This document shows positions 47,294-58,830 of a stretch of DNA of 64,000 bases, one piece after another. Source of the DNA: Amphibalanus amphitrite. Its lineage: Eukaryota > Arthropoda > Thecostraca > Balanomorpha > Balanidae. Every line of letters begins with the position of its first letter. The stretch's first letter is position 1. The stretch is taken from NCBI RefSeq assembly GCF_019059575.1, contig NW_024881825.1, forward strand, positions 600,459 through 664,458. The letters are read 5' to 3'. Position numbers and translations under genes: made by a program. The notes below the pieces were generated by a model. It had not been told where the DNA came from and ran no database searches. It saw nothing but the letters and a program-made list of their open reading frames with translations.

Positions 47294-48681
47294 GTGGCGT
47301 AGCCAGGTGGGCCCGTGAGGCACATGCCCCCCCCCCATCAGGTTCAGGGGCCCATCAGGTTATTCGGGCCTGAGGGGCACTGCGGCGCCAATTGGCCGCT
47401 GAGGGTCCAGGTTGGCTATATTTGGACTCAGAAGGGCCCCACAGGGCTCGTAAGAACACCTCATGGGCCCACAAGTACCAACATTAAGATCTCCATAAGG
47501 GCCCAAGCCAGCCTCTGAGGGCCACTTGCCGGCTTCTGGGGGTCTTAACCGGCCTATAGGGGCCAGCTCTAGGAGCTGCACACCCGCCTGTAATGGCCCC
47601 ACACCCATTTCTCTGAGGGCCCCTATAACGGCGACTGTGAGGGCCCTCACCGGCACCCCTGAGCGCCACACCGGCGTCTCTGAGGGCCCCACACCCCTAA
47701 CTCTGAGGCCCTACACCAATGCCTTTAAAAACCCTACATGGGCGGTTCTGAGGGCCCTTGACAGTTACCAGCGACCCTGACGGCCCCACACAGGTGACTC
47801 GGAGGATCCCAGCGGCGTCTGAGCGCACCATGCCAGTCTCTGAGAACCACACAAGGCTCCTGAAGGCACCGGTGACCTCTTGATATCTTCTTGTCGGCCT
47901 TTGAAGGGCCCGTTCCGTAATAGCAGTTCTGAGGGCCCCACGCGCGCCTGTGATGGCCCTAAACCAGTGTCTCTGAGAGCCACCACAACGGCGCCTGTGA
48001 GGGCCGTCACCGGCGACTGTGAAGCCCCCACACCGGCGCCTCCAGTCCGAGGGCCCCACATTATCATATCTGAGGGCCCCACACTAGTGCCTCTTAAGGC
48101 CCTATATCGGCGGCTCTGAGGGCCCAACATCGTAGCTTCTGAAGGCCCCACAAGTGCGCATGTGACGGCCACTCTGTCACCGGTGACATTTGAAGGCCCC
48201 ACACCGGCGACTGAGGGCTCCATCGGCGTCTAAGTCCGTTCCGGTCTCTAAAGACGACCCCACAGGGTTTCTGAAGGTACCACCGGCCTCTGATGGCCCT
48301 TTGCCGGCCTCTGAGGGCCCGTCGCCGGTCTCTGGAGCCCCTTGCCGGCTTGTAAAGGGTACGCGCCAGCAACTCTAAGGGTCCGACACCCGTGTACGAC
48401 GGACCCACACTGCAGTGTCTCAACAACTTAACGTCTTTTTTCGCTCTTCTTCTTAAAACTAACTTTTCTGGCTTTACATCTTTATTTCATGCCTTGTAAA
48501 TTGCGTAATTGTTTTATTTTTATTAGTGAAAGACTGCAGAACAATTATTTTCCTCAAGCAGAGTTAGTGGGAGTTATTGAGGGACAAAATCATTGGGGGT
48601 GCCCGGAAAACCATTGGGGGTGCTCATTTGAGCATTAGGGGTGCTGCAGCACCCCCAAAGGTATACAAATCGACACCCATG
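47294..48681 (+). mobile_element. Probable decayed hAT-type element containing a minisatellite
   Basis: The left end CAGTGGCGTAGCCAGG is a terminus widely seen in hAT-type elements. The right side (48590-48681) has GGGGGTGC ... GCAGCACCCCCAAAGG and ends TATACAAATCGACACCCATG, a degraded match to the expected CG(A/C)C(G/A)CCACTG end. I could not find a matching 8-bp duplication. Related fragments lie at 13909-14010. No transposase frame is seen. Confidence 0.45.
47330..48420 (+). repeat. Degenerate minisatellite, CTGAGGGCCCCACA unit
   Basis: Roughly 35 diverged copies of a unit of about 30 bp, core CTCTGAGGGCCCCACACCGGCG, run for 1.1 kb. Unit lengths vary between about 27 and 35 bp. Open frames on both strands arise from the repeat and do not look like genes. 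Confidence 0.8.
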
Positions 48682-49172
48682 TGTAGGATCGAGTTTTGTC
48701 TGTCACTCATGACTCAACAACAAAAAAATCGTGATTATGAGCAGTTCTTCGATGGTTATGGGGGGTTTGAATGAGGACGTGTTGGAAACATAATCCAAAT
48801 ATTGATTATCGCTCCTTGTTGTTGTATGGTCATGGCTCCGCCCAATTTGGTGACATAATCTTAAATCTGACATAATCTTGTTTTCTGCCTCAGCTCTGGA
48901 ACATGGTGAACACATTGCAAAGTGCAGACATATCAATCGGCCTTGATATCAATCAATAACAAAGTTATGTTTTTACTGCCATATTGTCTTCTGAGCCTGG
49001 TCCTGGTTGCTGGCACAGCTTTTTGTACATTACAATTCTGTTTTTTAAGGTCTATTGAAAGCAAATGTTGACATTGTTCATAACTCCAAACAAGTTGAAG
49101 TGGATTTCTCTTTCAGGCACAGGAATAACTTACTAGTGAACAAACTGCAAGGCTGCAACCCACCAGCCTGTC

Positions 49173-52100
49173 ATGGGTAATGCTCAGAACCGAGAGCGTG
49201 GCCAGTCGGCGAGCTCAGCGTCGCCAGTCACCAGGGCGACGGTGGCAGAGTCAGCCTTCAGGTCAGCTATCAGTGGGTGCTAGATCTGTATGAGGGGGAG
49301 GGGCTAAGGTTTGACTGGCCTCCAGGTATTGGTAGATATTTTGATTACCTACCATCTTAGCAGTTAGCAGTACTGTGTGATAACTGATAACTAACTGTGA
49401 TAACTGTGTGACAACTGGACAAGTCTCAAGTTTAAGTGATACATATGTGTACCTAGGAGCAATGATGTGGGCTTCAGTGTGAGAGTCCATCATGCAAGTG
49501 TAACTGAATCTATGACCATGTGGTGGCATGCAATGTTTAACATGGATCGTGTGCATACATTTGATAGGCACTGCTGTAGAATGAGAGCTACACTTTTTTA
49601 TAAGTGGTTCAGGTTGCATATAAATCCATTTTACATCATTTATTTAAGGGTCATTGTGATCAGCTGCTGTCATTGCCAGTCATTGTAAGTAGTGATCTGA
49701 TTACTCATTGATGAGTATGTGAAGTTTGTTTTTGGTAAACTGTTCTTATGTTCAACATCACAAGACATAAGCCCTGCCTAGATCCAGATCCAACTTGCTC
49801 ATTGGTTGGCATTCAAATGAGGAGTTACTGTAACCAGTAAAACGCCTTTTGGGCGACCAACGGAGCGAGCGAGAGGATGGGCCTTGCACGTGCGAAATTG
49901 CGAGGGGGTACCCCCTAACTTGTGCACTGCACCCTACTAACCGGTCTTTAGCGATGTGCCAAATTTCAGCGCAATCGGCCTAGCCGTTCTCGAGATCTGG
50001 AAGCGGCACACTGCACGTGCGCACGTGCAAGCGGGGTCCAAACTGACTTTTGCACGGCACCCTACTAACTGGTCCCCAACCGTGTACCAAATTTGAGCGC
50101 AATCGGCCCAGCCGTTCTCGAGATCTGGGAGCGCCCCCTGCACGTGCGCACGTGCTGTAGCACCCCAACCTGGTGTCCTTGGGGCACTTGACCTGACCTC
50201 AGAGGTCACCGGTTGACGTAGGACCTTAAAATCGGGTATCAATCTCTGCGTCTCGTAACGGCGCACACGCTCGTTTTTTTCCGCGACGCGCCAGCTCCAT
50301 CAGGGGCGAAACGACTAATAAGCATTTCGGCAAATGGCATTTCGACTTTTTTGACAGGTCGGCAAAAAGCACATCGGCAAAATGACATTCGGCGAAATGC
50401 ATTCGGCAAATCGCCTTTCAGCAATTACCACCTCGGCCGGCGCGTATGTAGAAAACCAATAGGTCCGGTGAGGGTTAAATTGTTGTGTATCTGGCCGCTG
50501 TTTTATCTTACCTTGCTAATTTATATCGAGTCTTACTTTCTAGTCTTAATATTTAGAAGGTTCTTTCTTGTAGCACACTTGTTTTATTAGTACGACGTTA
50601 TGGGCGCAAAATGACCTTAGCAGTCGGCGCGCCCTAAAGCCCCAATCAACAAACAAACGGCTTCAGGCCGAAGGCCTGAAGCCTGATGCACAACCACTTA
50701 ACCTAAAAATAATTGACTTATCATTGTCTGCAATCTATTAATGTATCTTCTTCCTTATCCACGGGAAGGCAAAAATCAGTAGGTCAGGTAAGGTAAGGTT
50801 TAGTTATGTTTTTCTTATACTTTGGTGACATGTAAGTGGGTTTCTAGCTTTGAAAAGCGAGTCGGTCCTTAAGTTAACCCTCGCCCTGGCAGGGGGGTCG
50901 ATGCGACCCCCCTAAGGTTTTTCGAAGATAGCGTAAAAACGGCGGTGCGCAGCGCCGCCAAATTTAACACAGCCTATGGGGCAACCTTTTTACATATTAC
51001 CTGAAAATTTCAGGTCCGGGTGACCTTGGGTCAGGTCACCAGGTCAGAAAAACCGGTACAAGGTCATGGTCAAATTTCAATTTTCTTTTTGCACCTGTCC
51101 AACTCACAGTTTTCGACTGATTGCCTTCAAACTCTCAGGATGTGCTAAGTTCACCGAGTTGTATAACATATATTCCGGCTTTTTTGAGGTCACTGACCTG
51201 AGGTCAGTTAGAGGTCATTACGTCGTAATGTTAAGCCTACGGGAAAATACTAAATTCGGAAAATACTGGAGATATCCGTTTTGTTCTATCACTTTTGTGC
51301 TTTGAAACCACGGTACTTAACAGCAGGTCACTTGGTGCTTCTTTGTTTGGTGTACTAATCCATGGGTCAGGTCAAATGAGGTCAACTGAGGTCAAATGAC
51401 GTTTTTGCCAATAACTTGGCACATAATGACGCTAGAGCTTAAAAAATGGTACCATTGTGTTTCTGGTGATCAGCCGAATCGAATGATATGCAATATGATG
51501 CAATTTGGTTAACTTGAACTTAATTTATTAAGCTAAGTTTACTTAAAATTTAAGAAAAACTTTAAGTACACTTAAGCAAGCTAAAAAGTATATCATTCGA
51601 CGCGCCTTGACGTGCTGAGTTCACTGGTGCTTTTCTTTTTTTTTCTCTATCTTAATTAGATCAAAAGTTATAAGCGAAAAACTTTTGACCTGTTTTTAGC
51701 GAAATTTTTACATTTATACCCTCCCAAAACCCCCCTAAATATTGACCTAGAGCAACCAAATTTGCACAGGGGCGAAAACTCCAGGGGGCCCACCTACTTA
51801 CCAAATTTGGTGTTTCTAGGTGCCATAGGAGCCAATCGCGGGGGGGGGGGTCGCATCGACCCCCCCTGCCAGGCCGTGTTATGAAAAATGCCCTGCCAGG
51901 GCGAGGGTTAATACTTACGGGTCAAGTTAGGTTAGGTTAGGTTAATTTCGACTAATTGGCATTTCGGCAAATTGACATTTCGACTTATTGACTTTTCGGT
52001 AAATTGACATTTCGACTAATTGACACTTCGGCAAATTTACATTTCGACTAATTAGCATTTCGGCAAATTAGCATTTCGAGGAATTGACATTTCGACTAAT

Positions 52101-55100
52101 TGACATTTCGGCAAATTGACATTTCGGCAAATTTACATTTCGACTAATTAGCATTTCGGCAAATTAGCATTTCGGCGAATTGACATTTCGACTAATTGAC
52201 TTTTCGGCAAATTGACATTTCGGCAAATTGACATTTTCGGCTTATTGCACGTCGGCAAGAAGGTATGTCGGCAAATTGCATTTCGACTTTTAGCACTTCG
52301 CCCTTTTGACACGTCGGCAAAAAGACACGTCGGCAAAACGCATTCGACATATTGACATTCGGCGAATAAGCATTCGGCAAAATGCAGTTCGGCAAATTGT
52401 CCTGTAACCCCCCAACCTTAACCCTCGCCCCGTTGGGGGGGGGCCATTTTGGCCCCCCCTGTGGTTTTTCCTGAATAGCAACGCCAAATTTTCAGTACCT
52501 TTCCGGGCATCAATTTGACACCTTCACACCAAATTTCAAGTCTTAGGTCACCTTAGGTCAGGAGTTATTGAGGTCAAACTGAGGTCATGTTCGAGCAAAA
52601 ATGAGCAAAAACATGCAATCTTGAAACGCTCACCAAATCTACAGTTATCAAGCAATTTCAAAGTTCTTTATATGGTCTAGTAGACAAAAAGCGGCGCTAC
52701 AAAACTGCTATCTCGGATTTTCAAAATTTTGGTTTTTGACCAAAAAATCAAAAAATTGATTTTTTTAGAAAAACTAAAAAAATCCAAAATTTTTCCGAAT
52801 TTCGAAAAAACCGGAATATATGTGATAGTCCCTAGCGCTCTTCTATATACATACCAAATTTCAGATCGATATCTCGTTTTTTGGCCAAGTTATAGCGAAA
52901 AAACTGTCAAAAATGATGACGTCAAATTTTTTGAACTCAATTTTTAGCGATTCTAGACCACGTACGGCAAAACAAAGACCACCATTGAACTCCCCGTGAC
53001 GAGCTGCATCGATTCGATACCCATTTTATGCAAAAATATTAACTTTGAAATTTGACCTAATTTGACCTGACCTTGACCTGACCTTGACCTGACCTTGACC
53101 AAAACGTGACCTAAGCTGGCCCCAAAGGCTGCCTGACCCACATAATCGCATTTGTCATGTAAAATGGACCATAAAACACGTATCACACGACACTTTCATA
53201 TTGTGACCCCCCAGTGACCTGACCTCAGTGACCTGACCTGGTATCAGTGACCTCAACTAGCAAAATATGTGTTTGAAGAACATTTCCCCATCGATGATTT
53301 TCAATGAAATGCATTTTACTCGATTTTACAACGCATTTCTTGAAATGCCTGTAAACGGTGAAAATTGGACCTTTTACCTGACCTGTGACGTCATCGGTTT
53401 GACCTAGGTCAATAAAATTGGGTCACAAGGTAGTTCCCTGATAGGGCTATCCAACACCGTTTGCCGCTTGTCGCTACGTTGCGTGGTTCTCGAGATCTTA
53501 GGGGGGGGGGGGCAAAATGGCCCCCCCCAACGGGGCGCGTTGCTCGGCAGAGCCCAACGGGGCGCGGGTTAACACATGCAGATGAATTATCTGATGGAGA
53601 CCTAACTGTGTACCGAGTTTCAATTCAATCGGCCCAACCGTTGTGCCGTTATTGAGGTTGCAATTTTGGGGGTTCTTGAAAAATGTCCAACTTTACCACG
53701 CGCCACGTGCGGTGGTTGGCAAGAACGCATGGTGGCCATCACACCACAGAACTTTTACGTCCAAGTGACATTCAGTAAAGAAGACCGCTTGTCAATCGGA
53801 TGTCCCGTTCCTAAGATATTAGCTTTTGAAGAGCGTCCCCACGGCCGGCCGGCCGGCCGGCCGCTCATACTCAGGATTTTCCCTTAATTCAGTATGAGAC
53901 TCCGCTCGCTTCGCTCGCTCCGTAACAATTTAATTGAAATTAGTTGAAATGGTATATTAGTCAATTTAAATTTTGATCAAACTGTAGTTAAAATGCTTAG
54001 TGAATTGTGCCATTGAGTGAATCTGTCCTGTGAATATAATCACATCACTTCACACATCCCAAATCTGTGTCCTTCCCTCATTGTTCCCCCCAGTCCAGTC
54101 ACACAGACACCAGTCCCCCGAGCTGCCCGGCCACACAGACACCAGTCCCCCGAGCTGCCCGGCCACACAGACACCAGTCCCCCAGCTGCCCGGCCACACA
54201 GACACCAGTCCCCAGAGCTGCCCGGCCACACAGACACCAGTCCCCCGAGCTGCCCGGCCACACAGACACCAGTCCCCCAGCTGCCCGGCCACACAGACAC
54301 CAGTCCCCCGAGCTGCCCGGCCACACAGACACCAGTCCCCCGAGCTGCCCGGCCACACAGACACCAGTCCCCCGAGCTGCCCGGCCACACAGACACCAGT
54401 CCCCAGAGCTGACCGGCCACACAGACACCAGTCCCCCGAGCTGCCCGGCCACACAGACACCAGTCCCCCAGCTGCCCGGCCACACAGACACCAGTCCCCA
54501 GAGCTGACCGGCCACACAGACACCAGTCCCCAGAGCTGCCCGGCCACACAGACACCAGTCCCCAGAGCTGCCCGGCCACACAGACACCAGTCCCCCGAGC
54601 TGCCCGGCCACACAGACACCAGTCCCCAGAGCTGCCCGGCCACACAGACACCAGTCCCCCGAGCTGCCCGGCCACACAGACACCAGTCCCCAGAGCTGCC
54701 CGGCCACACAGACACCAGTCCCCCGAGCTGCCCGGCCACACAGACACCAGTCCCCCAGCTGCCCGGCCACACAGACACCAGTCCCCCGAGCTGCCCGGCC
54801 ACACAGACACCAGTCCCCGAGCTGCCCGGCCACACAGACACCAGTCCCCAGAGCTGCCCGGCCACACAGACACCAGTCCCCCGAGCTGCCCGGCCACACA
54901 GACACCAGTCCCCCGAGCTGCCCGGCCACACACAGTCCCCCAGCTGCCCGGCCACACAGACCGCCGACTGACGGTCCCTGTGTCTCTGTGTGCGCCAGTT
55001 TCGACCAGCAGCAGCAGCGGCGGCGCGGCTCGCTGGCGCTGCAGGACGAGGACCCGCTGACGCTGCCGTCGCTGTCGCGGCGCCGCGTCAGCGACGGCGT

Positions 55101-55810
55101 GGAGCCGACGGCGCCGCCCGTGCCGCCGGCCTCGCCCGCCTCGCTGCCGCACCAGCACTCTGCGCCCAGCGAGGTGCCGGCGCCGTCCGCCGAGCGGCCC
55201 AGCAGCCCCTGCTGCCCGTAGTCATCCAGTGGAAAAAGGGCGGCCAGGACGTGCAGCTGTGCGGCAGCTTCACCGGCTGGAAGCCCATCCCGATGGCCCG
55301 CAGCGAGAGCAACATCAATCGGAGCACATGAGCATCGTCAACCTGCCCGAGGGCCGGCACGAGTACAAGTTCCGCATCGACGGCCAGTGGGTGGTGGACA
55401 CCAGCGAGCCCACCGCCGACACCGACGACGGCGACAAGACCAACTACATCGACGTCAAGGGCTCCGACTTCGCCGCCTGCGAGGCGCTGAACCTGGAGAC
55501 GGCGCCGGCGGCCGGCGACCTGTCGGGCTCGCCGCCGGGCAGCTACGGCCGCGAGCCGCCGCCCAGCCGCGCCGCCGCCTGGGAGAGCCGGGCCGCCAGC
55601 CAGCCGCCGGCGCTGCCGCCCCACCTGCTCCAGGTGATCCTCAACAAGGACACGCCCGTGTCGTGCGAGCCCACCCTGCTGCCGGCGCCCAACCACGTGA
55701 TGCTCAACCACCTGTACGCGCTGAGCATCAAGGACGGTGTCATGGTGCTCAGCGCCACCCACCGCTACCGCAAAAAGTACGTCACCACGCTGCTCTACAA
55801 GCCCATCTAG
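49173..55810 (+). CDS. PRKAB: AMP-activated protein kinase beta subunit, two frameshifts in exon 2
   Basis: Exon 1 (49173-49261) encodes MGNAQNRERG..., with the Gly2 needed for N-myristoylation. A spliced 5' UTR is implied by TTTCAG at about 49116. Exon 2 (54999-55810) carries the rest: a Ser/Pro-rich linker, the glycogen-binding module (VVIQWKKGG, LCGSFTGWKPIPMARS, LPEGRHEYKF, DGQWVVD), and the C-terminal domain that holds the alpha and gamma subunits (PPHLLQVILN, NHVMLNHLYAL, ATHRYRKKYVTTLLYKPI). The beta subunit scaffolds the energy-sensing kinase. Two one-base losses disrupt the frame: one at the C-run 55206-55209 and one between about 55321 and 55328. Conserved protein on both sides of each points to sequence error or very recent decay. 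Three TTAA elements lie in the 5.7-kb intron. Confidence 0.88.
49850..50165 (+). repeat. Two-copy tandem repeat of about 130 bp
   Basis: Two copies share GCAC(T/G)GCACCCTACTAAC(C/T)GGTC, CCAAATTT(C/G)AGCGCAATCGGCC and CGTTCTCGAGATCTGG, then CTGCACGTGCGCACGTGC. The last includes a palindrome, GCACGTGCGCACGTGC. A weaker third relative (TTCAATTCAATCGGCCCAACCGTT) lies at about 53615-53645, just outside a TTAA element. Confidence 0.7.
50166..50474. mobile_element. Partial TTAA-type element with inserted short repeats
   Basis: 50175-50300 (GACCTTAAAATCGGGTATCA, CACACGCTCGTTTTTTTCCGCG, CAGCTCCATCAGGGG) matches the inverted left part of the TTAA element at 12583-13467. The unit ends GTGAGGG followed by TTAA (50475-50478). 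Between them lies a short array of CATTTCGGCAAA-type units (50310-50430). The left end cannot be placed. Confidence 0.5.
50878..51907. mobile_element. TTAA-flanked piggyBac-like non-autonomous element, copy 3
   Basis: TTAA at 50874-50877 and 51908-51911 bracket 1,030 bp. The left end is CCCTCGCCCTGGCAGG followed by GGGGGGTCGATGCGACCCCCC. The right end mirrors it, with the loop TCGCATCGA and an extra spaced terminal repeat (GCCCTGCCAGGGCGAGGG). The interior has AGGTCA hexamers, AT-rich stretches and no transposase frame. Confidence 0.72.
51940..52400. repeat. Short tandem array, GGCAAATTGACATTTC unit
   Basis: About 25 copies of an 18-19 bp unit, (C)GGCAAATTGACATTTC or CGACTAATTGACATTTC, alternate between the GGCAAA and GACTAA variants. 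The right part degrades into CGTCGGCAAAA forms. It lies between TTAA element copies 3 and 4. A related short array is at 50310-50430. Confidence 0.85.
52422..53568. mobile_element. TTAA-flanked piggyBac-like non-autonomous element, copy 4
   Basis: TTAA at 52418-52421 and 53569-53572 bracket 1,147 bp. The left end is CCCTCGCCCCGTTGGGGG, then a G-run, CCATTTTGG and a C-run. The right end has the matching loop CAAAATGG and two spaced terminal repeats (CAACGGGGCGCG ... CAACGGGGCGCGGG). By eye about 20 AGGTCA or TGACCT hexamers lie inside, many as a TGACCTGACCT run at 53055-53110. There is no transposase frame. Confidence 0.72.
54095..54960 (+). repeat. Minisatellite before AMPK beta exon 2
   Basis: About 29 copies of a 29-30 bp unit, ACACAGACACCAGTCCCC(C)GAGCTGCCCGGCC, end about 40 bp before the exon 2 acceptor. 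Variants differ by one or two bases (CCCGAG, CCCAGAG, CCCAG). Each unit offers CACCAG|T with C-rich surroundings. The real junction is CGCCAG|TTTCGACCAG, so kinship is possible but weak. Frames of 270-370 residues on both strands are repeat products. Confidence 0.9.
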
Positions 55811-57146
55811 GGGTCGGCGGCCGCGGGGACGAGACGGGGCAGACGGGCCGGCGTCAGGCGGGAGCAGACGCTCGGGTGACCAGATCACCGCTGAGGCCGG
55901 ACCAGGAATCTCGGCGCCAGCCGCCACCAGTTTGACCAGATTCACGACACTGATGAGCTTTGAGGGCCAGTGGCCGACGATACCACTTTGTTTTAGGTAT
56001 TCAGAAACGTATGATTATTACTAGTTTTAGAACATTTTGCCGTTATGGGAATTTTTGTTTGCTAGAGGATTGTTTTGCGTTTCGACACAGTTCGAAAATG
56101 TGTACTCATTTACGTCGCCGGCTAGATGCGCGGCGTGTACCCTCTTGCAAAAGTGCCAAATCTCGGTTCACGTAGTTGAGTGCAGCGTCTGGTGTGTTTT
56201 CGTCTCCGAATTCCGATTATCATTGTAGTTACAGTAGACCCGTAACCCGTTCGGCTGCGTGTCAGTTCGTGATCGGAATGCTCGCTCCCTGTGTTCGCTG
56301 TTCCCCGGAGACGAGTCACATCTGTGCAATACGCGGTGCGGTTCTGCCGTCGGCCGCCAGAGGGCAGGCCGCCGCCGCAGCTCGCACGGAGCCGGCGGAA
56401 CCCACGCTGACCGTACACGACGCAGCTGTGTCCCTGCACCACGCGCTGTGCCAGTAATCTCTTAGGGAGGCCGCCCCATGACATGCTTAGTGGTTATGTT
56501 TATCGTGGTTTATGCTATCTCATGACTTGTTTATGATCTGGTTCGAAATTAGGCTAGCCTGCTCAATCTTGCCAGGAAGGTCTTCTAGTCTGTATCGCTA
56601 TGTCGGTGACTCTTGGAGCTTATGATACCCACCTGTTTATAAAGCGTCGTATTTTGTATCGTATCACACAGCAATCTCGCCAATTTCGCACGCGGACTGC
56701 CCTTAAGTCTCTTACCGCAGATGTGCAGCCCGCGGTCCCACAGTCTTTCGGTCTGGACACTGCTTCGTCACAGGGCCCGCTCGATCCCCCACTGCCGACT
56801 CGGCGTCCGACCCCGTGTAACAAACCTGCCGTTCATGAGCTGTCGTACTACCCGGGGTAGATCAGCAGGGCCGGGGGAGGCTCATGTATTGCCCCCCCCC
56901 CGCGCGGCGTTCCGGTCAGTCTGATTCCCCCACCCAGCCCAGCGCACTACGTCGATCTGAACAGGCGCTGTGCGAATCAATCAACATCGCGACAAATCAA
57001 CATTCAGGCTCGTGCATACTCGCTTTGCGCATTGCTTACATGTTTGCGCCGTGATGATTGTTGGATGTATTCGTAAAGCATTACATTGGACTCGGCGATT
57101 TATTTCCCGCTGTGGTGAAGATAGTGTTATTGAGACAAATTGGAAG
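55811..57146. other. AMPK beta 3' region and intergenic DNA
   Basis: The AMPK beta 3' UTR starts here. I see no convincing AATAAA. No further gene is supported. Confidence 0.4.
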
Positions 57147-57154
57147 GTGCTCGT

Positions 57155-58205
57155 TAGAGATTGCAATCCCGGGATCGGGATCCCGGGATCCCGGCGGGAT
57201 TTTAATCCCGATCCCGATCCCGAAATTCCGCCAATCCCGGGATCCCGAAAAGAATCGGTTTTTCAAAAAGAATGCAGCCGCTGCACGAGTCTTGTTTACA
57301 CTGTTTATGGTGCTGCGTGACATAAAGCAGATAAACATTTAGCTGGCAGCCCGTATTGGCCGTCGACAATCGAGTGTTGGTAGCTCTCGGGTATCACCCA
57401 CAGCGGTTAAGCCGCTTAAATACGTACGAAAAAAGGGTCCCGAACGCCAAAAAAAATTGCAGCATCAGCGCTGCAACATCTTTATCAGGATCACAGATCG
57501 TTCAGCGATTCTGACTTGCCCGTCCGTGGCCGGAACAAAGGAGGTCATCAAGACAGTCTTTGAGCTCGTGTCGCAGAAACATGTCACAGATGTCACGCAA
57601 GTGACGGCATAGCTCACTGATTCAGACGTTGAAGACGGTAGAGTGGAGCTCCCAGTCAGTGACTCTGCTCTCAAAGCGACTTTCGAGCAAATTCTGAGAG
57701 ACATTAATGATGAAATCGGAACCGGAAGGAGGTAAAGTGACCAAGCGACGTTTTGAAAACATTGTGAAATAGGGAGCTGCCAAAGTTGGGGTACACTGGT
57801 TGCGAGTTTTTAAGCAGCAGACCTACCAGCATGGCAATGGCTTAAAACTGTCGCGCTAACTACGAGTAGCGTAGAGGAAGAGTGAGTGAGGCGTGGATGT
57901 GCTGGAACCCGTCTAGTAAACGTACTGGTCGACGCACAGTTTTATGAAGGCCAATTGGGAATAAATGCTAATGCTAATCAAATCGAAACGTTTTATTCGC
58001 AAATTCAATCGTTTTTAATGCAAATGACATGGTCTAAGGATGGCTTTTGGTTGCCTCTTTGTTTGTGGTAAGCTAAAAGACGCAAAATATGTCAGTAGGA
58101 AATCACTCTTACGACATTTAGTGACAAGACCGGGATCCCGGGATCCCGAAATAAAAACTTTCGGGATCCCGGGATTGGTAAAACGTTCCGGGATTGCAAT
58201 CTCTA
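57155..58205. mobile_element. hAT element, about 1.05 kb, with exact 8-bp target duplication
   Basis: The terminal inverted repeats start TAGAGATTGCAATCCCGG at 57155-57172, matched exactly at the right end (58188-58205). Flanking GTGCTCGT occurs at 57147-57154 and 58206-58213, an 8-bp duplication as in hAT insertions. Subterminal regions are packed with GGGATCCC/ATCCCGGG repeats (57170-57250 and 58130-58195), likely transposase-binding clusters. The middle (57460-57900) has no long intact frame; it may be a decayed transposase piece or unrelated filler. Confidence 0.88.
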
Positions 58206-58830
58206 GTGCTCGTCTCATGAATAGTTGTCGTGGGGACTGAGAACGCTTCCCATCACTCAGATTCAAAACCAGCGCTCAATGACTGCCTTTATGCAAGGAT
58301 CGTACTCGTTTCTGCGAAAATAAGCGTGGAGCATCGGGCTGACCTCGCATGAAAGGCCGACTCGGCTGACCGGCGCTCTCCTTCTCCGCTTCTAGAGGGG
58401 GTATGGAAAGGGGGCGTGCTGGATTACGGACCGCGCTGCCTTCACTCTTACCACAAACAACCACTAATAACCACTATCGTGGAGGAAACACAAATTAAAC
58501 AATTCGTCAATCGGTATGGTAAAATATATTTGGTCAGCAGTCGCATTGACGGTGTGCGATGAACAACATCCGTACACGTGAAACACACGTCGCCACCAGC
58601 CCGCCTGGTCCGGCGTCTGGGCGGTGGCCTGAGCTGCGACACGGGTACAGGTCGCGACGGTGCAGCCACGCGCGACTAGCGGCCCTACTAGGCTGCAACT
58701 AGCGTGTGACTAGCGGCCCTACCAGGCGGAAACTACCTGCGTGTGACTAGTGGTGACGCTATGAACGTCACGGCTAAAGCTGGGTATACTGCCACCACCC
58801 TACGTAAGCCTCTAAAATCACTTTCGCTGG

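Noticed and set aside
47360-48426. Frames of 110-150 residues on the minus strand
   Set aside because: They arise from the degenerate GGGCCCCACA minisatellite and show no family likeness.
51926-51943. Three TTAGG repeats resembling the arthropod telomere
   Set aside because: Three copies next to other simple repeats are too few to call an interstitial telomere or to use for placing the organism.
54040-55158. Open frames of 270-370 residues on both strands
   Set aside because: They are generated by the 29-30 bp minisatellite, which is open in several frames at once. Protein repeats such as HTDTSPQSCPAT have no family likeness.
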